Part shown: in pieces, positions 7,068-15,369 of the stretch
How the letters are laid out: each line of letters starts with the position of its first letter
Position numbering within the stretch: position 1 is the stretch's first letter
From: an uncultured Oscillospiraceae bacterium
Lineage (GTDB): Bacteria; Bacillota; Clostridia; Oscillospirales; Acutalibacteraceae
Length of the DNA stretch: 58,111 nucleotides
Direction of reading: 5' to 3'
Assembly: GCA_900543395.1 (NCBI GenBank)
Contig: UQQT01000013.1
Span: 1 to 58,111, forward strand
Position numbers and translations under genes: made by a program
Notes under the pieces: model-generated
What the model was told of the DNA's origin: nothing
The model's input: the letters and a program-made list of their open reading frames with translations, nothing else
The model's database searches: none

Positions 7068-9392
7068 TTACATGCTCGTTGAGCCGGGGTCAAGTCTCTT
7101 GATTATATCCTGCTGAATAGCGGGCGAGAGGTCGAGGAAGTTTACGAATGTACCGTGAATTCTCATTATATAAACTCCGCTCGGCGCGTATTTCTTCGGG
7201 TTTGCGAGCACCTTTCTTAATATTTCCGCCGTCGTAACGTTTACGTAAAGATAGAACGGCGAAACGTCGCTGTTGAGGGGATTGAAGAACAGGGGTTTTA
7301 CAATCCTGTCTCTGAATTCGAGTCCCTTGCCCTCGTAGGATTCGGCTTTAAAATACTTGGGGTCGACTCCGAGGTGGGAGGCGTAGCCGCCGCACATCTT
7401 GCAGAACGGGAGCTTCATATTCGAGAGCATGCGGAATCCGAGTCCGTTCTCCGCGCTGCCGTAGAGCGGGTCAACGCCGTAGCCGAGCATGTCTCTCGAC
7501 GCTCTGCCGTCGGGTGTCGCGCCGACCCAGTAGCCGTAGAGCAGATGAGTGGAGGGGCTTGAAAAATCGGGGCGGAAGCTGTTGCCCAGATAATTCTTTG
7601 CATTTGATACCATATCGGCGGTCTTAGAAGCGATTTCTGCGGCTTCGCCGTCGATTTTTTCAATGTTATTACCGAATTTACCGGCGGAGAGCAGAAAGTC
7701 GTGAAGCTCACCGTAACCCTCGAAATTCTTATTGAGAGCATCTACGAGAACATCCTCGTATTCGGGCTTTTCGCTTAAAATCTTATCAATGGCGGCAAAG
7801 CAGTCCGCAATAACTGCGGTGCCGTGGATAAGACATCCGCTTCCGTTATACTTTGTTCCCTGACGGTGAATGTCGCGGGTGTCGATGCCGTTATCCATAC
7901 CGCCCATGAAGCAGGAGAGGAACGGAACTCTTAAATTTGAAACGGATTTAGAAGCGTTGTTTGCCGCCTTCGCCATTTCATCTACAAAGAATTGAACGTT
8001 TTTATAGAAGTTTTCGCGTATATGTTTAAGGTCGCTCTTTTCGATATCGGCAAGCTTTTTGCCCGTTACAGTCGAATATCCGCCGGTGAGAGTGAGCTCG
8101 AGAATCTTGGGCAGGTTAAGCCAGCTGTTTGTAGTATTCGCGTTGTCCTTGCCCATGATGAGGGGTTCCTGACAGCCTGCGATTGCGATATCGGGAAGAT
8201 CCTCCTTATCTACTCCCTTAGCCGAAAGAACTTCGAAAAGCGAGTCGTCGTTGAACAGCGACGGAGTGAGAACGCCGGGGGAGAAGAAGAAACGTCCCAT
8301 CTCCTCATAGAGCTTTTCGGGGGTATTCTTATGAAGCTTAACGGAAAGAATAGGCTGGGGGAGGTTCATGTCGTAGTATGCGTCGAAAAGTGCGTAAGTA
8401 GTTTCGTTCGTAAGGTCGTTTCCGTCAACGTCGCGTCCGCTTACTATTACGTTCTGCGAGATAGCCCAGCTTCTGTCCGCAACATTGAAAAATACAAGAA
8501 AATGCTTGAAAAGCGCCGCCGTCATTTCGCGGGAAAGTCCGTTTCTGTACGGCTCGAAAATTCTGTCCGCGTTGCCTACTGAGAATGCGAACGGGTTCGG
8601 CGTCTGTTCAAGACACATTATCTGCCACATGAGCAGGAACGACTGAATCGCCTCATAGAGATTTTCTGCGCCGTGCGCGGGTACCTTTTCGAGCGTTTCA
8701 GCCATTAATTTAAGCTGTGCTTTTCTCTCGCCGGACGCGGTTTTCATCTGTTCAAGCGCGATATTTCTGTATCTGTCTGCAAGCACGAGCACGCTTTCGA
8801 GAGCGACGGCGAACGCCTTATATCCCTCTCCTTCTTTTTTATTAAGAGAGTTGATCATCTCTTTTACGCCGTGCTTTAACGCGTATCTGTAATCGGGAAT
8901 AAGATGTCCCGTTACCTGCTCGACGAAAAATACAACCTCGCTTGTGTAGCTTTCACAGCCGGCGTATGTTTTCGTCAGGTCTTTAACGTATTTTGTCTGT
9001 GAAAATTCGTTTCTAACCTTTTCTATACGCTCCTTTGTGAATTCCTCATTCGGCTCGATATCTCCGAAAACCGCGGATGGGTCGCAGTATCCGCAAAATT
9101 CCTCAACCTTGAACGAGGGGTTGATAAGCGCGTAGCTTCGTGCGAATCCGTCGTCCTGCGTTCCCGCAAAAACGCGGTCGTCCTCTATGTAAAGAGGAAT
9201 ACGCGATACGATTTCCTTTAAAATAAGGGCTTTTTTCATCTCCTCGCCGTAGGAGGCGTATTTTTTGTCAAGCTCGCATCCCATTTCCGTTGCGAGGAAC
9301 CAGCCGTCGAGACGGTTTTTGCTTCTCTCCGTTTTAAACAGAGACTTGGCCATTGACGTGAGCTTTTCGCTTGTGTAAATATCGGTAAACAT
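7068..9392 (-). CDS. Glycyl radical enzyme of unknown substrate (dehydratase/lyase type)
   Basis: A 774-residue member of the pyruvate formate-lyase/glycerol dehydratase superfamily. The N-terminal PFL domain includes GHLIPDYRYALKHG (residues 162-175). The active-site loop is AGCQEPLIMG with the thiyl-radical cysteine C407 and a glutamate base E409. Dehydratases and C-X lyases carry GCxEP, whereas true pyruvate formate-lyase has a double cysteine, so this is not PFL. The C-terminal glycyl loop reads RIHGTF with G747 as the radical site. This departs from the common R-V-x-G-Y/W form, with Thr in place of the aromatic. AAAGGAG precedes ATG 9392. Its activase is immediately upstream, and a sugar kinase and isomerase follow. 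I do not recognise a characterised subtype. Confidence 0.88.
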   Translation of the reverse strand: MFTDIYTSEKLTSMAKSLFKTERSKNRLDGWFLATEMGCELDKKYASYGEEMKKALILKEIVSRIPLYIEDDRVFAGTQDDGFARSYALINPSFKVEEFCGYCDPSAVFGDIEPNEEFTKERIEKVRNEFSQTKYVKDLTKTYAGCESYTSEVVFFVEQVTGHLIPDYRYALKHGVKEMINSLNKKEGEGYKAFAVALESVLVLADRYRNIALEQMKTASGERKAQLKLMAETLEKVPAHGAENLYEAIQSFLLMWQIMCLEQTPNPFAFSVGNADRIFEPYRNGLSREMTAALFKHFLVFFNVADRSWAISQNVIVSGRDVDGNDLTNETTYALFDAYYDMNLPQPILSVKLHKNTPEKLYEEMGRFFFSPGVLTPSLFNDDSLFEVLSAKGVDKEDLPDIAIAGCQEPLIMGKDNANTTNSWLNLPKILELTLTGGYSTVTGKKLADIEKSDLKHIRENFYKNVQFFVDEMAKAANNASKSVSNLRVPFLSCFMGGMDNGIDTRDIHRQGTKYNGSGCLIHGTAVIADCFAAIDKILSEKPEYEDVLVDALNKNFEGYGELHDFLLSAGKFGNNIEKIDGEAAEIASKTADMVSNAKNYLGNSFRPDFSSPSTHLLYGYWVGATPDGRASRDMLGYGVDPLYGSAENGLGFRMLSNMKLPFCKMCGGYASHLGVDPKYFKAESYEGKGLEFRDRIVKPLFFNPLNSDVSPFYLYVNVTTAEILRKVLANPKKYAPSGVYIMRIHGTFVNFLDLSPAIQQDIIKRLDPGSTSM

Positions 9393-9405
9393 CTTATTTT
9401 CTCCT

Positions 9406-10110
9406 TTACGTTTTTATGATATTGAATCCGCTGTCTTTAAGAGCGGCGGTGAAATTATTGAATAATTCGTCGGAAACGAAGCCGTCCGTTATCTCATATG
9501 GGGAAGTCCATTTGTCCTTTCCGAATTCGTGATATTTTAATACCTCGAATGTCGCCCGGCTTTTATCCGTATTTTCAAAAAGCTTTATAAAGCCTGACGA
9601 ATCGGTGTTTACATGATTTATAAGCGGGATTCGTATATGAAGCTGCGAGCGTATTTTTAAAAGCTTCATTATGTTTTCAACCGTTGTATCGTTGCGTACG
9701 CCCGTCCACTTTTTATGCTCCTCGGGGTCATAATGCTTTAAATCGACTATAAGGAAGTCGATAAGAGGCGATAATTCGCAGAGTCTCGGGTGAGAGCCGT
9801 TGTTTTCTATCGCCGTATTAATGCCGTTTTCATGAAGAAGCGTAAGCGTTTTCTTAAGCTCATCAAACTGAAGCGTGGGCTCTCCGCCCGTAAAGGTTAC
9901 TCCGCCGTTGTCGAAAAACATCATACGGCTTCTCACAGCCTCGTCGAGTATTTCCTCGGGTGCCATCTCCCTGTCCTTTGAATTCGTACCCGCCATGCTT
10001 TCCGGATTCGAGCACCATTTACAGCGGAAATTGCAGCCCTGCGTGTGGTAAACGAGTCTGTTTCCGGGTCCGTCCTGCGAATAGTTGAACCCTTTTTGCA
10101 GAATTTTCAT
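9406..10110 (-). CDS. Radical SAM glycyl-radical enzyme activase (PflA-like)
   Basis: A 234-residue activase that uses S-adenosylmethionine and a [4Fe-4S] cluster to place the glycyl radical on the adjacent enzyme. The cluster motif is C26-x3-C30-x2-C33 (GCNFRCKWC), and FTGGEP is the SAM-binding GGE motif. The protein goes straight from the cluster loop to the barrel and lacks the two-cluster ferredoxin insert that most dehydratase activases carry. In this it resembles the short PFL activase. It is the first gene of the operon, starting about 30 bases after the expected transcription start with only a weak ribosome binding site; 13 bases separate it from the radical enzyme. Confidence 0.9.
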   Translation of the reverse strand: MKILQKGFNYSQDGPGNRLVYHTQGCNFRCKWCSNPESMAGTNSKDREMAPEEILDEAVRSRMMFFDNGGVTFTGGEPTLQFDELKKTLTLLHENGINTAIENNGSHPRLCELSPLIDFLIVDLKHYDPEEHKKWTGVRNDTTVENIMKLLKIRSQLHIRIPLINHVNTDSSGFIKLFENTDKSRATFEVLKYHEFGKDKWTSPYEITDGFVSDELFNNFTAALKDSGFNIIKT

Positions 10111-10145
10111 ATATATATCACTGCTTTATATATTTTATCAAGTAA

Positions 10146-10174
10146 ATTATACAATTATAATATGTCAATGTCAA
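10146..10174 (-). promoter_or_regulatory. Consensus promoter of the glycyl-radical operon
   Basis: On the minus strand TTGACA (10169-10174), 17 bases, TATAAT (10146-10151): a perfect sigma-A promoter. A second TTGACA (10163-10168) directly abuts the first. The only signal for the four genes to its left, so the operon is probably strongly expressed unless a repressor acts. Confidence 0.8.
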
Positions 10175-10192
10175 TTGATTAGAAAAAATAAC

Positions 10193-10211
10193 GGAGCCGA
10201 AAAACGGCTCC
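10193..10211 (-). terminator. Terminator of the CDP-sugar operon
   Basis: GGAGCCG (10193-10199) pairs with CGGCTCC (10205-10211) around a five-A loop. On the minus strand a T-rich stretch follows, after the GT2 gene. Confidence 0.75.
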
Positions 10212-10221
10212 CTGAAATATT

Positions 10222-11220
10222 TTAATTGACCGCCGCAGCTTCTACGCCGGACTCCATTTGTTTAAGTCTCTGCGCGTCGGCTTTCGTAAAATTAAGCCTC
10301 TCCGACTCCACGACGAGCGGTCGGTGCATAACACGTTTGTTGATCGAAAGTATGTACTCGCCTATAAATCCGATGAAGAAAAGCTGAACGGCTCCGAGGA
10401 ACAGCATGCCTATAAGAATCGGCGCTGTGCCTGCGGGGAAGCGATCCCAGTACATGCATTTCAGAATAAGATAAATAACGCCTATTATAAAGCTTAATAT
10501 TCCGACGCCCACGCCTGCAAACGTCGCAAGTCTCAGTCCGATTTTCGTATACGATGTAATGCTGAGCATTGCCGCGTCGTAAAGAGAATAGAAGTTGTTG
10601 TGCGTTTTTCCGGCTCTGCGCTTGGGCTGTTCGTAGGGTATTTCCTTACGCTCGAAGCCCAGCTCCGCAACGATTCCGCGCATGAACGGAATCGGGTCGT
10701 CAAGCTTTCTCAAAACCTCGATAAACGCTCTGTCGTAGAGCCCCGAACCCGTAAAGTGCTCAATCTGCTCAACGTCGGACATCTTCTTGATAAGCTTGTA
10801 ATAGCAGGTGCGAAGGAAACGCATAATCGGGTTTTCCTTGCTTGCGGTCTTGATTCCTATTACTATTTTATATCCGTTTTCCCACTCTGCGAGGTATTTC
10901 GGTATAAGGTCGATGGGATCTTGGAAATCACAGCACATCTGAATAACGCAGTCGCCCGTTACCTGTAAAACGCCGTAGTAGGGGGAGTTGAACTGACCGA
11001 AATTCCTTGCGTTGAATATAGCCTTGATATGCTCGTTTTTAGAGCAGATATCGCGGAGCTTGTCTCTCGTTCCGTCGCGTGAATCGTTGTCGATAAAAAC
11101 AAGCTCATAATCGTATTTGTTATTAAGCTGATTTTCGAACATGTCGGCGATAGCTTCGCTCATGGGAACGACGTTTTCATTTTCATTATAACACGGAATA
11201 AGTACGCTTACTTTTTTCAT
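10222..11220 (-). CDS. GtrB/CsbB-like polyprenyl-phosphate glycosyltransferase (GT2)
   Basis: A 332-residue GT2 enzyme with an N-terminal GT-A catalytic domain (VSVLIPCYNENENV start, FIDNDSRDGT nucleotide-binding turn) and the DFQDPIDLIP segment that matches the DxQDPPE signature of lipid-phosphate glycosyltransferases. Two C-terminal transmembrane helices lie at about residues 225-250 and 260-290. Such enzymes move a sugar from a nucleotide donor to undecaprenyl phosphate on the inner membrane face. An upstream in-frame TTG exists, but ATG 11220 overlaps the preceding stop as ATGA and is the likely start. Last gene of the CDP-sugar operon, so its donor is probably the CDP-branched sugar made by its neighbours. 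Confidence 0.87.
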   Translation of the reverse strand: MKKVSVLIPCYNENENVVPMSEAIADMFENQLNNKYDYELVFIDNDSRDGTRDKLRDICSKNEHIKAIFNARNFGQFNSPYYGVLQVTGDCVIQMCCDFQDPIDLIPKYLAEWENGYKIVIGIKTASKENPIMRFLRTCYYKLIKKMSDVEQIEHFTGSGLYDRAFIEVLRKLDDPIPFMRGIVAELGFERKEIPYEQPKRRAGKTHNNFYSLYDAAMLSITSYTKIGLRLATFAGVGVGILSFIIGVIYLILKCMYWDRFPAGTAPILIGMLFLGAVQLFFIGFIGEYILSINKRVMHRPLVVESERLNFTKADAQRLKQMESGVEAAAVN

Positions 11221-12131
11221 TTTGAATTCATCCAATCTATGGTTCTTCTTACGCCGTCCTCGAATGTAAGCGAGGGGGCGAAGCCCGTATCCTTTTGAAG
11301 AGCGGAAATGTCGGCGGCAAGATACATTACCTGATTTTCGTTATAGGGAAGGTCGCCTATGCCGATTTTCAGTTCGGGATTTACGGTGTCGCGCATTGCT
11401 TTTATGTAGTCGCAAAGCTGTCTGGGCTGTCCGCTTCCTAACGGGTAAACGGCGCCGTCTCTGCCCTTTTCACCTATAAGCCTGAACGCCTGCGCCGCAT
11501 CGTCGCAGTGCAGGAAATCCCATGTCTGCTCCGCTTTCGTAAACGGCGCATATTCGCCCTTGAGCATTTTTGAAAGGCTTGACATGATTATCGAATTCGG
11601 GTTGCCCTTCTGCCCGAATACGCTTAAAATTCTGACCCAGCAGTGGCGGATTCCGAGCTGTGAAGCGTAAAGACGGCTTAACCTGCCCGATGTGTATTTT
11701 GCAATGCCGTAGCCTGTTACCGGATTTGCATGCGTGTCGGGCGTGAGCTTTTCGCCGGTCTCGCCGTACTCAGCCTGCGAGCCTGCGCCGACGAAGCATT
11801 CGCATCCCGTTTTACCTGCAAGCGTAACCGCGTCAAGCGTGTATCTGATGTTGTCCGACTGCATGTATGCGGCGTTTCTGTCGCCGCCGAAAGTGCCCAG
11901 CCATGCGAAGTGGTAAAGCACGTCGCACTTTTCGGTGATTTTACCGGCTGTTTCCTTTAATTCCGAGATATCCGCGTCAATCGCCGTTACAAGCGGACTT
12001 TTGAAAAACTCGTCGTTTTTTTCCTCGCCCGGGCGGCAGAGCGCGTAAACCTCGATATTATTTGAAATTAAATTTCTGATAAGAGCGGAAGCGATCATTC
12101 CCGTCGCCCCCGTTACAATTGCTCTTTTCAT
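11217..12131 (-). CDS. NAD-dependent epimerase/reductase, YerF-like
   Basis: A 304-residue extended short-chain dehydrogenase. It has the Rossmann motif TGATGMIAS (residues 7-15) and the catalytic YxxxK as Y141/K145 in YGIAKYTSG. Its position directly after a YerE-like enzyme matches Yersinia yersiniose synthesis, where YerF reduces the two-carbon branch ketone of CDP-4-aceto-3,6-dideoxygalactose. Ordinary nucleotide-sugar 4-reductases look much the same, so the assignment rests on context. It starts 6 bases after the ThDP enzyme stop and overlaps the glycosyltransferase by four bases. Confidence 0.8.
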   Translation of the reverse strand: MKRAIVTGATGMIASALIRNLISNNIEVYALCRPGEEKNDEFFKSPLVTAIDADISELKETAGKITEKCDVLYHFAWLGTFGGDRNAAYMQSDNIRYTLDAVTLAGKTGCECFVGAGSQAEYGETGEKLTPDTHANPVTGYGIAKYTSGRLSRLYASQLGIRHCWVRILSVFGQKGNPNSIIMSSLSKMLKGEYAPFTKAEQTWDFLHCDDAAQAFRLIGEKGRDGAVYPLGSGQPRQLCDYIKAMRDTVNPELKIGIGDLPYNENQVMYLAADISALQKDTGFAPSLTFEDGVRRTIDWMNSK

Positions 12132-12137
12132 AAAAAA

Positions 12138-13949
12138 TTATTCCTCCGTCAGCGGGATAAACATTATCTTTTCAAGCTCCTCTCTCGGCAGGAAAGGAGC
12201 GAGATCCTCAAGAGGCGCTGATACGAGCGTTCCGTCGGGAAGCTTCTTCGTTGCGGACTTAGGCTCGAATTTCTGTTGAGCGTCGACAATAATTTCGCAG
12301 AAAGCGTAACCGTCGGTATTAAGCGTTTTTTCTATCATTTCGCCGAGATCCGCGGTTTTTTCGCATTTATAATACGGAATGCCGTACGCGGGAACGAGCT
12401 TTGACATGTCGGGGAAGCTTAAATCATGAGAATCGTAGCCGACGCCGACGAGCGGTTCGCCGAAAAAGTTTTTCTGCGACTGACGGATAGAATGATATCC
12501 GCCGTTGTTTATCATGAATATTTTAATCGGGAGCTTGTTCTGAACGATGGTCTGAAGCTCCTGTATGTTCATCTGAATACTGCCGTCGCCGGTCACGTTT
12601 ATGATGTCCTGACTGTGGTCCGCGACGCATGCTCCGATAGCTGCGGGAAGGTCGTAGCCCATGGAGGCGATTGCCGAATTTATGATGAATCGCTGGTCTT
12701 TCTTAATAACGTAGCCGTGGCTTCCGACAACGCACGCGGAGCCGTTGCCGACTACGGTTATCTGTCCCTCGTTAAGGCGCGAGGACAGCTCCTTTATAAA
12801 TGCGTAGACGTTGCAGGGCGTAACCTGTTCGTAGTGCTTTTTCTGTACGACAGGATAATCTCTCTTCCAGTTCTGACAGCATTCAATCCATGCTTCGCCC
12901 TTAAAAAGCTTTTCGTCCGAAAGCTTTTTGTCAAGCTTTGAAAGAAAATCCTCAGCGTCCGCCCATATCGGCATGTCGGGGTTGACGGTGGGCTTTTTAA
13001 GCTCTTCCTTATCGACGTCGACAACGATTTTTTTCGCCGCGCGCGCCCATGTCTGATAGTTATAGCCTACCTGACGGATGCTTAATCTGCTGCCGACGGA
13101 GAGGAGAAGATCGGAGTTCTGAATCGCGAAGTTTCCGGGGCGGTCGCCCATGATTCCCGCTCTGCCGACGTATAGAGGATGCTCGTCCTCTATGCAGTCT
13201 ATCGAATCCCAGCCGGTTACGACGGGAATATTGAGTTTTTCAATAACGCTTCTGAATTCGTCGAACGCGCCCGCTATGCGTATGCCGTTGCCTGCGTTGA
13301 ATACGGGACGCTCCGCCTTTTTGATAAGCTCAATAATCTCGTCGAGCGTTTTATCGTCTGTTTCGGGCGGGAGAACCTCGTCGTTCTCTCCGTCATAAGG
13401 GTAAAGGTCGTCTGTGTCGACATATGCGCCCTGAATGTTGAGAGGTATGTCGAGCCAGCACGGACCGGGTCTGCCCTGCTGAGACAATTTCAAAGCCTTT
13501 TCGAGACAGTAACGTATTTTATTCTTATCCGTTACCATTTCGCAGTATTTTGTCATGCAGTCGACGGCTTTTGTAATGTCGAACTCCTGGTCGCCCATCG
13601 CTCTGATGCCGAGTCCAGTGCTTCTCGCGGTCGTGTCGTATCGAACCTGACCGGATATTACAAGCATGGGAATCGAGTCGAGCCATCCGCCGACAACGCC
13701 CGTTATCGCGTTAGTTCCGCCCGGACCCGTCGTTACGACGAGAGCCGCTATTTTATTATGAATTCTTGCATACGCTTCGGCGGCGATTGCGCATGCCTGC
13801 TCATGGTGCTGATATACGCAGTGCATGCCTTTCTGATGTCCGAATGCGTCGTTTAAGTGCATTGCTCCGCCGCCTGTTACGGTAAACGTTGTGTCAATAC
13901 CGTGATCTACGAGAAAGCCGGAAATATAGTCCGAAACTTTTATTTTCAT
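12138..13949 (-). CDS. ThDP-dependent enzyme, acetolactate-synthase-like (YerE-like)
   Basis: A 603-residue ThDP enzyme with the acetolactate synthase domain order: N-terminal pyrimidine domain with cofactor-activating glutamate in QHHEQACA (E50), a middle domain, and a C-terminal pyrophosphate domain with the GDGS...NN motif (VTGDGSIQMN...FMINN). True acetolactate synthases sit with a regulatory subunit and branched-chain genes; this one sits between RfbH and an SDR reductase. In Yersinia, YerE decarboxylates pyruvate and adds the two-carbon unit to the CDP-3,6-dideoxy-4-keto sugar. ATG 13949 is chosen because ACGGAG overlaps the upstream TTG at 13961. The exact two-carbon donor is inferred. 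Confidence 0.82.
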   Translation of the reverse strand: MKIKVSDYISGFLVDHGIDTTFTVTGGGAMHLNDAFGHQKGMHCVYQHHEQACAIAAEAYARIHNKIAALVVTTGPGGTNAITGVVGGWLDSIPMLVISGQVRYDTTARSTGLGIRAMGDQEFDITKAVDCMTKYCEMVTDKNKIRYCLEKALKLSQQGRPGPCWLDIPLNIQGAYVDTDDLYPYDGENDEVLPPETDDKTLDEIIELIKKAERPVFNAGNGIRIAGAFDEFRSVIEKLNIPVVTGWDSIDCIEDEHPLYVGRAGIMGDRPGNFAIQNSDLLLSVGSRLSIRQVGYNYQTWARAAKKIVVDVDKEELKKPTVNPDMPIWADAEDFLSKLDKKLSDEKLFKGEAWIECCQNWKRDYPVVQKKHYEQVTPCNVYAFIKELSSRLNEGQITVVGNGSACVVGSHGYVIKKDQRFIINSAIASMGYDLPAAIGACVADHSQDIINVTGDGSIQMNIQELQTIVQNKLPIKIFMINNGGYHSIRQSQKNFFGEPLVGVGYDSHDLSFPDMSKLVPAYGIPYYKCEKTADLGEMIEKTLNTDGYAFCEIIVDAQQKFEPKSATKKLPDGTLVSAPLEDLAPFLPREELEKIMFIPLTEE

Positions 13950-13976
13950 ATCGTTAATCAACTCCGTTCCGATTGA

Positions 13977-15308
13977 TTATGAGTTTACTGCCTCGGTAAT
14001 ACATTCTGCCATGTAATCTATCATTTCGTCCGTCATGCCGGGGTATACGCCGACCCAGAACGTGTCGTTCATAATTCGGTCGGTATTCGTAAGCTCGCCG
14101 ACGATTCTGTAACCCTCGCCCGTTTTTCTCATCTCGTCGAAGCAGGGGTGCTTCGTAAGATTTCCCGCAAAGAGCATGCGCGTCTGAACGCCGTGCGACT
14201 CGACGTATTTAACAACGTCGTTTCTGCTTACGCCGTCCTTGCATGTAATAAGGAATCCGAACCATGACGGACGCGAGTTTTCGCACGCCTCGGGGAGAAT
14301 CACCTTATCTGCAATCGGCTCGAGCGCCGCGCGGAGTCTGTTGAAGTTATGAATTCTTCTTTCTACGAAAGAGGGGAATTTTTCAAGCTGTGCGCATCCG
14401 ACAGCCGCCTGAAGATCGGTTGCCTTAAGGTTATATCCGAAGTGTGAATAAACGTATTTATGGTCGTAGCCGAGCGGAAGCTCGCCGTACTGCTTGTCGA
14501 ATCTGTGACCGCAGAGGTTGTCCACGCCCGAGGGACACATGCAGTCTCTGCCCCAGTCGCGGACAGAGCGCATGATTTTATTTAAAAGGGGATCGTCCGT
14601 GTAAACGGCTCCGCCCTCGCCCATGGTCATATGGTGCGGGGGATAGAATGACGACGTGCCGATATCGCCTATTGTGCCTGTAAATTTAGTCTCTCCGTTT
14701 ATCGTGTACTGCGAGCCGAGCGCGTCGCAGTTGTCCTCTACGAGCCAAAGTCCGTGCTTGTCACAGAATGATTTGACTGCCGAGAGGTCAAACGGGTTGC
14801 CGAGAGTATGGGCAATCATAACGGCTTTTGTTTTGTCCGAAAGCGCATTTTCGAGCATTGAAACGTCAATGTTGTACTGAGGTATCGTAACGTCGACGAA
14901 TACGGGAACCGCGCCGTACTGAATCATCGGAGTAACGGTCGTCGGGAATCCGGCCGCGACGGTTATAATTTCGTCGCCTCTTTTAACCTGTCTGCCGCCG
15001 AGCAGGGGAGAAGTAAGCGTTGCGAATGCGAGAAGATTCGCGCTCGAACCCGAGTTTACGAGTGAGCAGAAGCGTACGCCGAGATATTTCGCAAGTTCTT
15101 TTTCGAATTTATCGGTATATCTGCCTGCGGTGAGCCAGAATTCCAGTGCGCTGTCAACGAGATTTACGGCTTCCTTTGAGTCGTAGACTCTTGAAGCGTA
15201 GGGAATTCTCTGTCCGGGTACAAACTCTTTTTTCTGATTGTGGTATTTGTCAAAATAGTCGGCTACCGCGTCGAGTATAGCCTGTTTTGCCTTTGATTGT
15301 TCGTCCAT
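13977..15308 (-). CDS. rfbH: CDP-4-keto-6-deoxy-D-glucose 3-dehydrase (E1)
   Basis: A 443-residue DegT/AspC-fold enzyme that removes the C3 hydroxyl of CDP-4-keto-6-deoxyglucose. The lysine that would hold PLP is replaced by histidine (SFYPPHHMTMGEGG, H225 by alignment to the family), which marks the PMP-dependent dehydrases rather than aminotransferases. It also carries the [2Fe-2S] cysteines of E1: C194, then C256-x-C258-x7-C266 in the segment DCMCPSGVDNLC. This is strong evidence for true E1 function. E1 works with a reductase partner (DdhD/E3), and no such gene lies in this window. Start ATG 15308; co-transcribed with neighbours on both sides. Confidence 0.94.
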   Translation of the reverse strand: MDEQSKAKQAILDAVADYFDKYHNQKKEFVPGQRIPYASRVYDSKEAVNLVDSALEFWLTAGRYTDKFEKELAKYLGVRFCSLVNSGSSANLLAFATLTSPLLGGRQVKRGDEIITVAAGFPTTVTPMIQYGAVPVFVDVTIPQYNIDVSMLENALSDKTKAVMIAHTLGNPFDLSAVKSFCDKHGLWLVEDNCDALGSQYTINGETKFTGTIGDIGTSSFYPPHHMTMGEGGAVYTDDPLLNKIMRSVRDWGRDCMCPSGVDNLCGHRFDKQYGELPLGYDHKYVYSHFGYNLKATDLQAAVGCAQLEKFPSFVERRIHNFNRLRAALEPIADKVILPEACENSRPSWFGFLITCKDGVSRNDVVKYVESHGVQTRMLFAGNLTKHPCFDEMRKTGEGYRIVGELTNTDRIMNDTFWVGVYPGMTDEMIDYMAECITEAVNS

Positions 15309-15369
15309 GTTATACCTCTTTATATAATGAAAATAATGTTTTATTATTAATTACAATATTTATAATCAC

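Noticed and set aside
7992..8582. 196-residue plus-strand frame opposite the glycyl radical enzyme
   Set aside because: It lies antisense over the conserved core of the radical enzyme and has no family motif or promoter.
7068..9392. Reading the glycyl radical enzyme as pyruvate formate-lyase
   Set aside because: PFL has two adjacent active-site cysteines; this protein has a single Cys in GCQEP with a Glu base, and the operon contains sugar-handling genes.
13179..13856. 225-residue plus-strand frame opposite the YerE-like gene
   Set aside because: Shadow of a well-supported ThDP enzyme; no ribosome binding site and no recognisable motif.
12138..13949. Acetolactate synthase of branched-chain amino acid synthesis
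   Set aside because: No regulatory subunit or ilv genes nearby; placement between RfbH and an SDR reductase fits a YerE-like role better.
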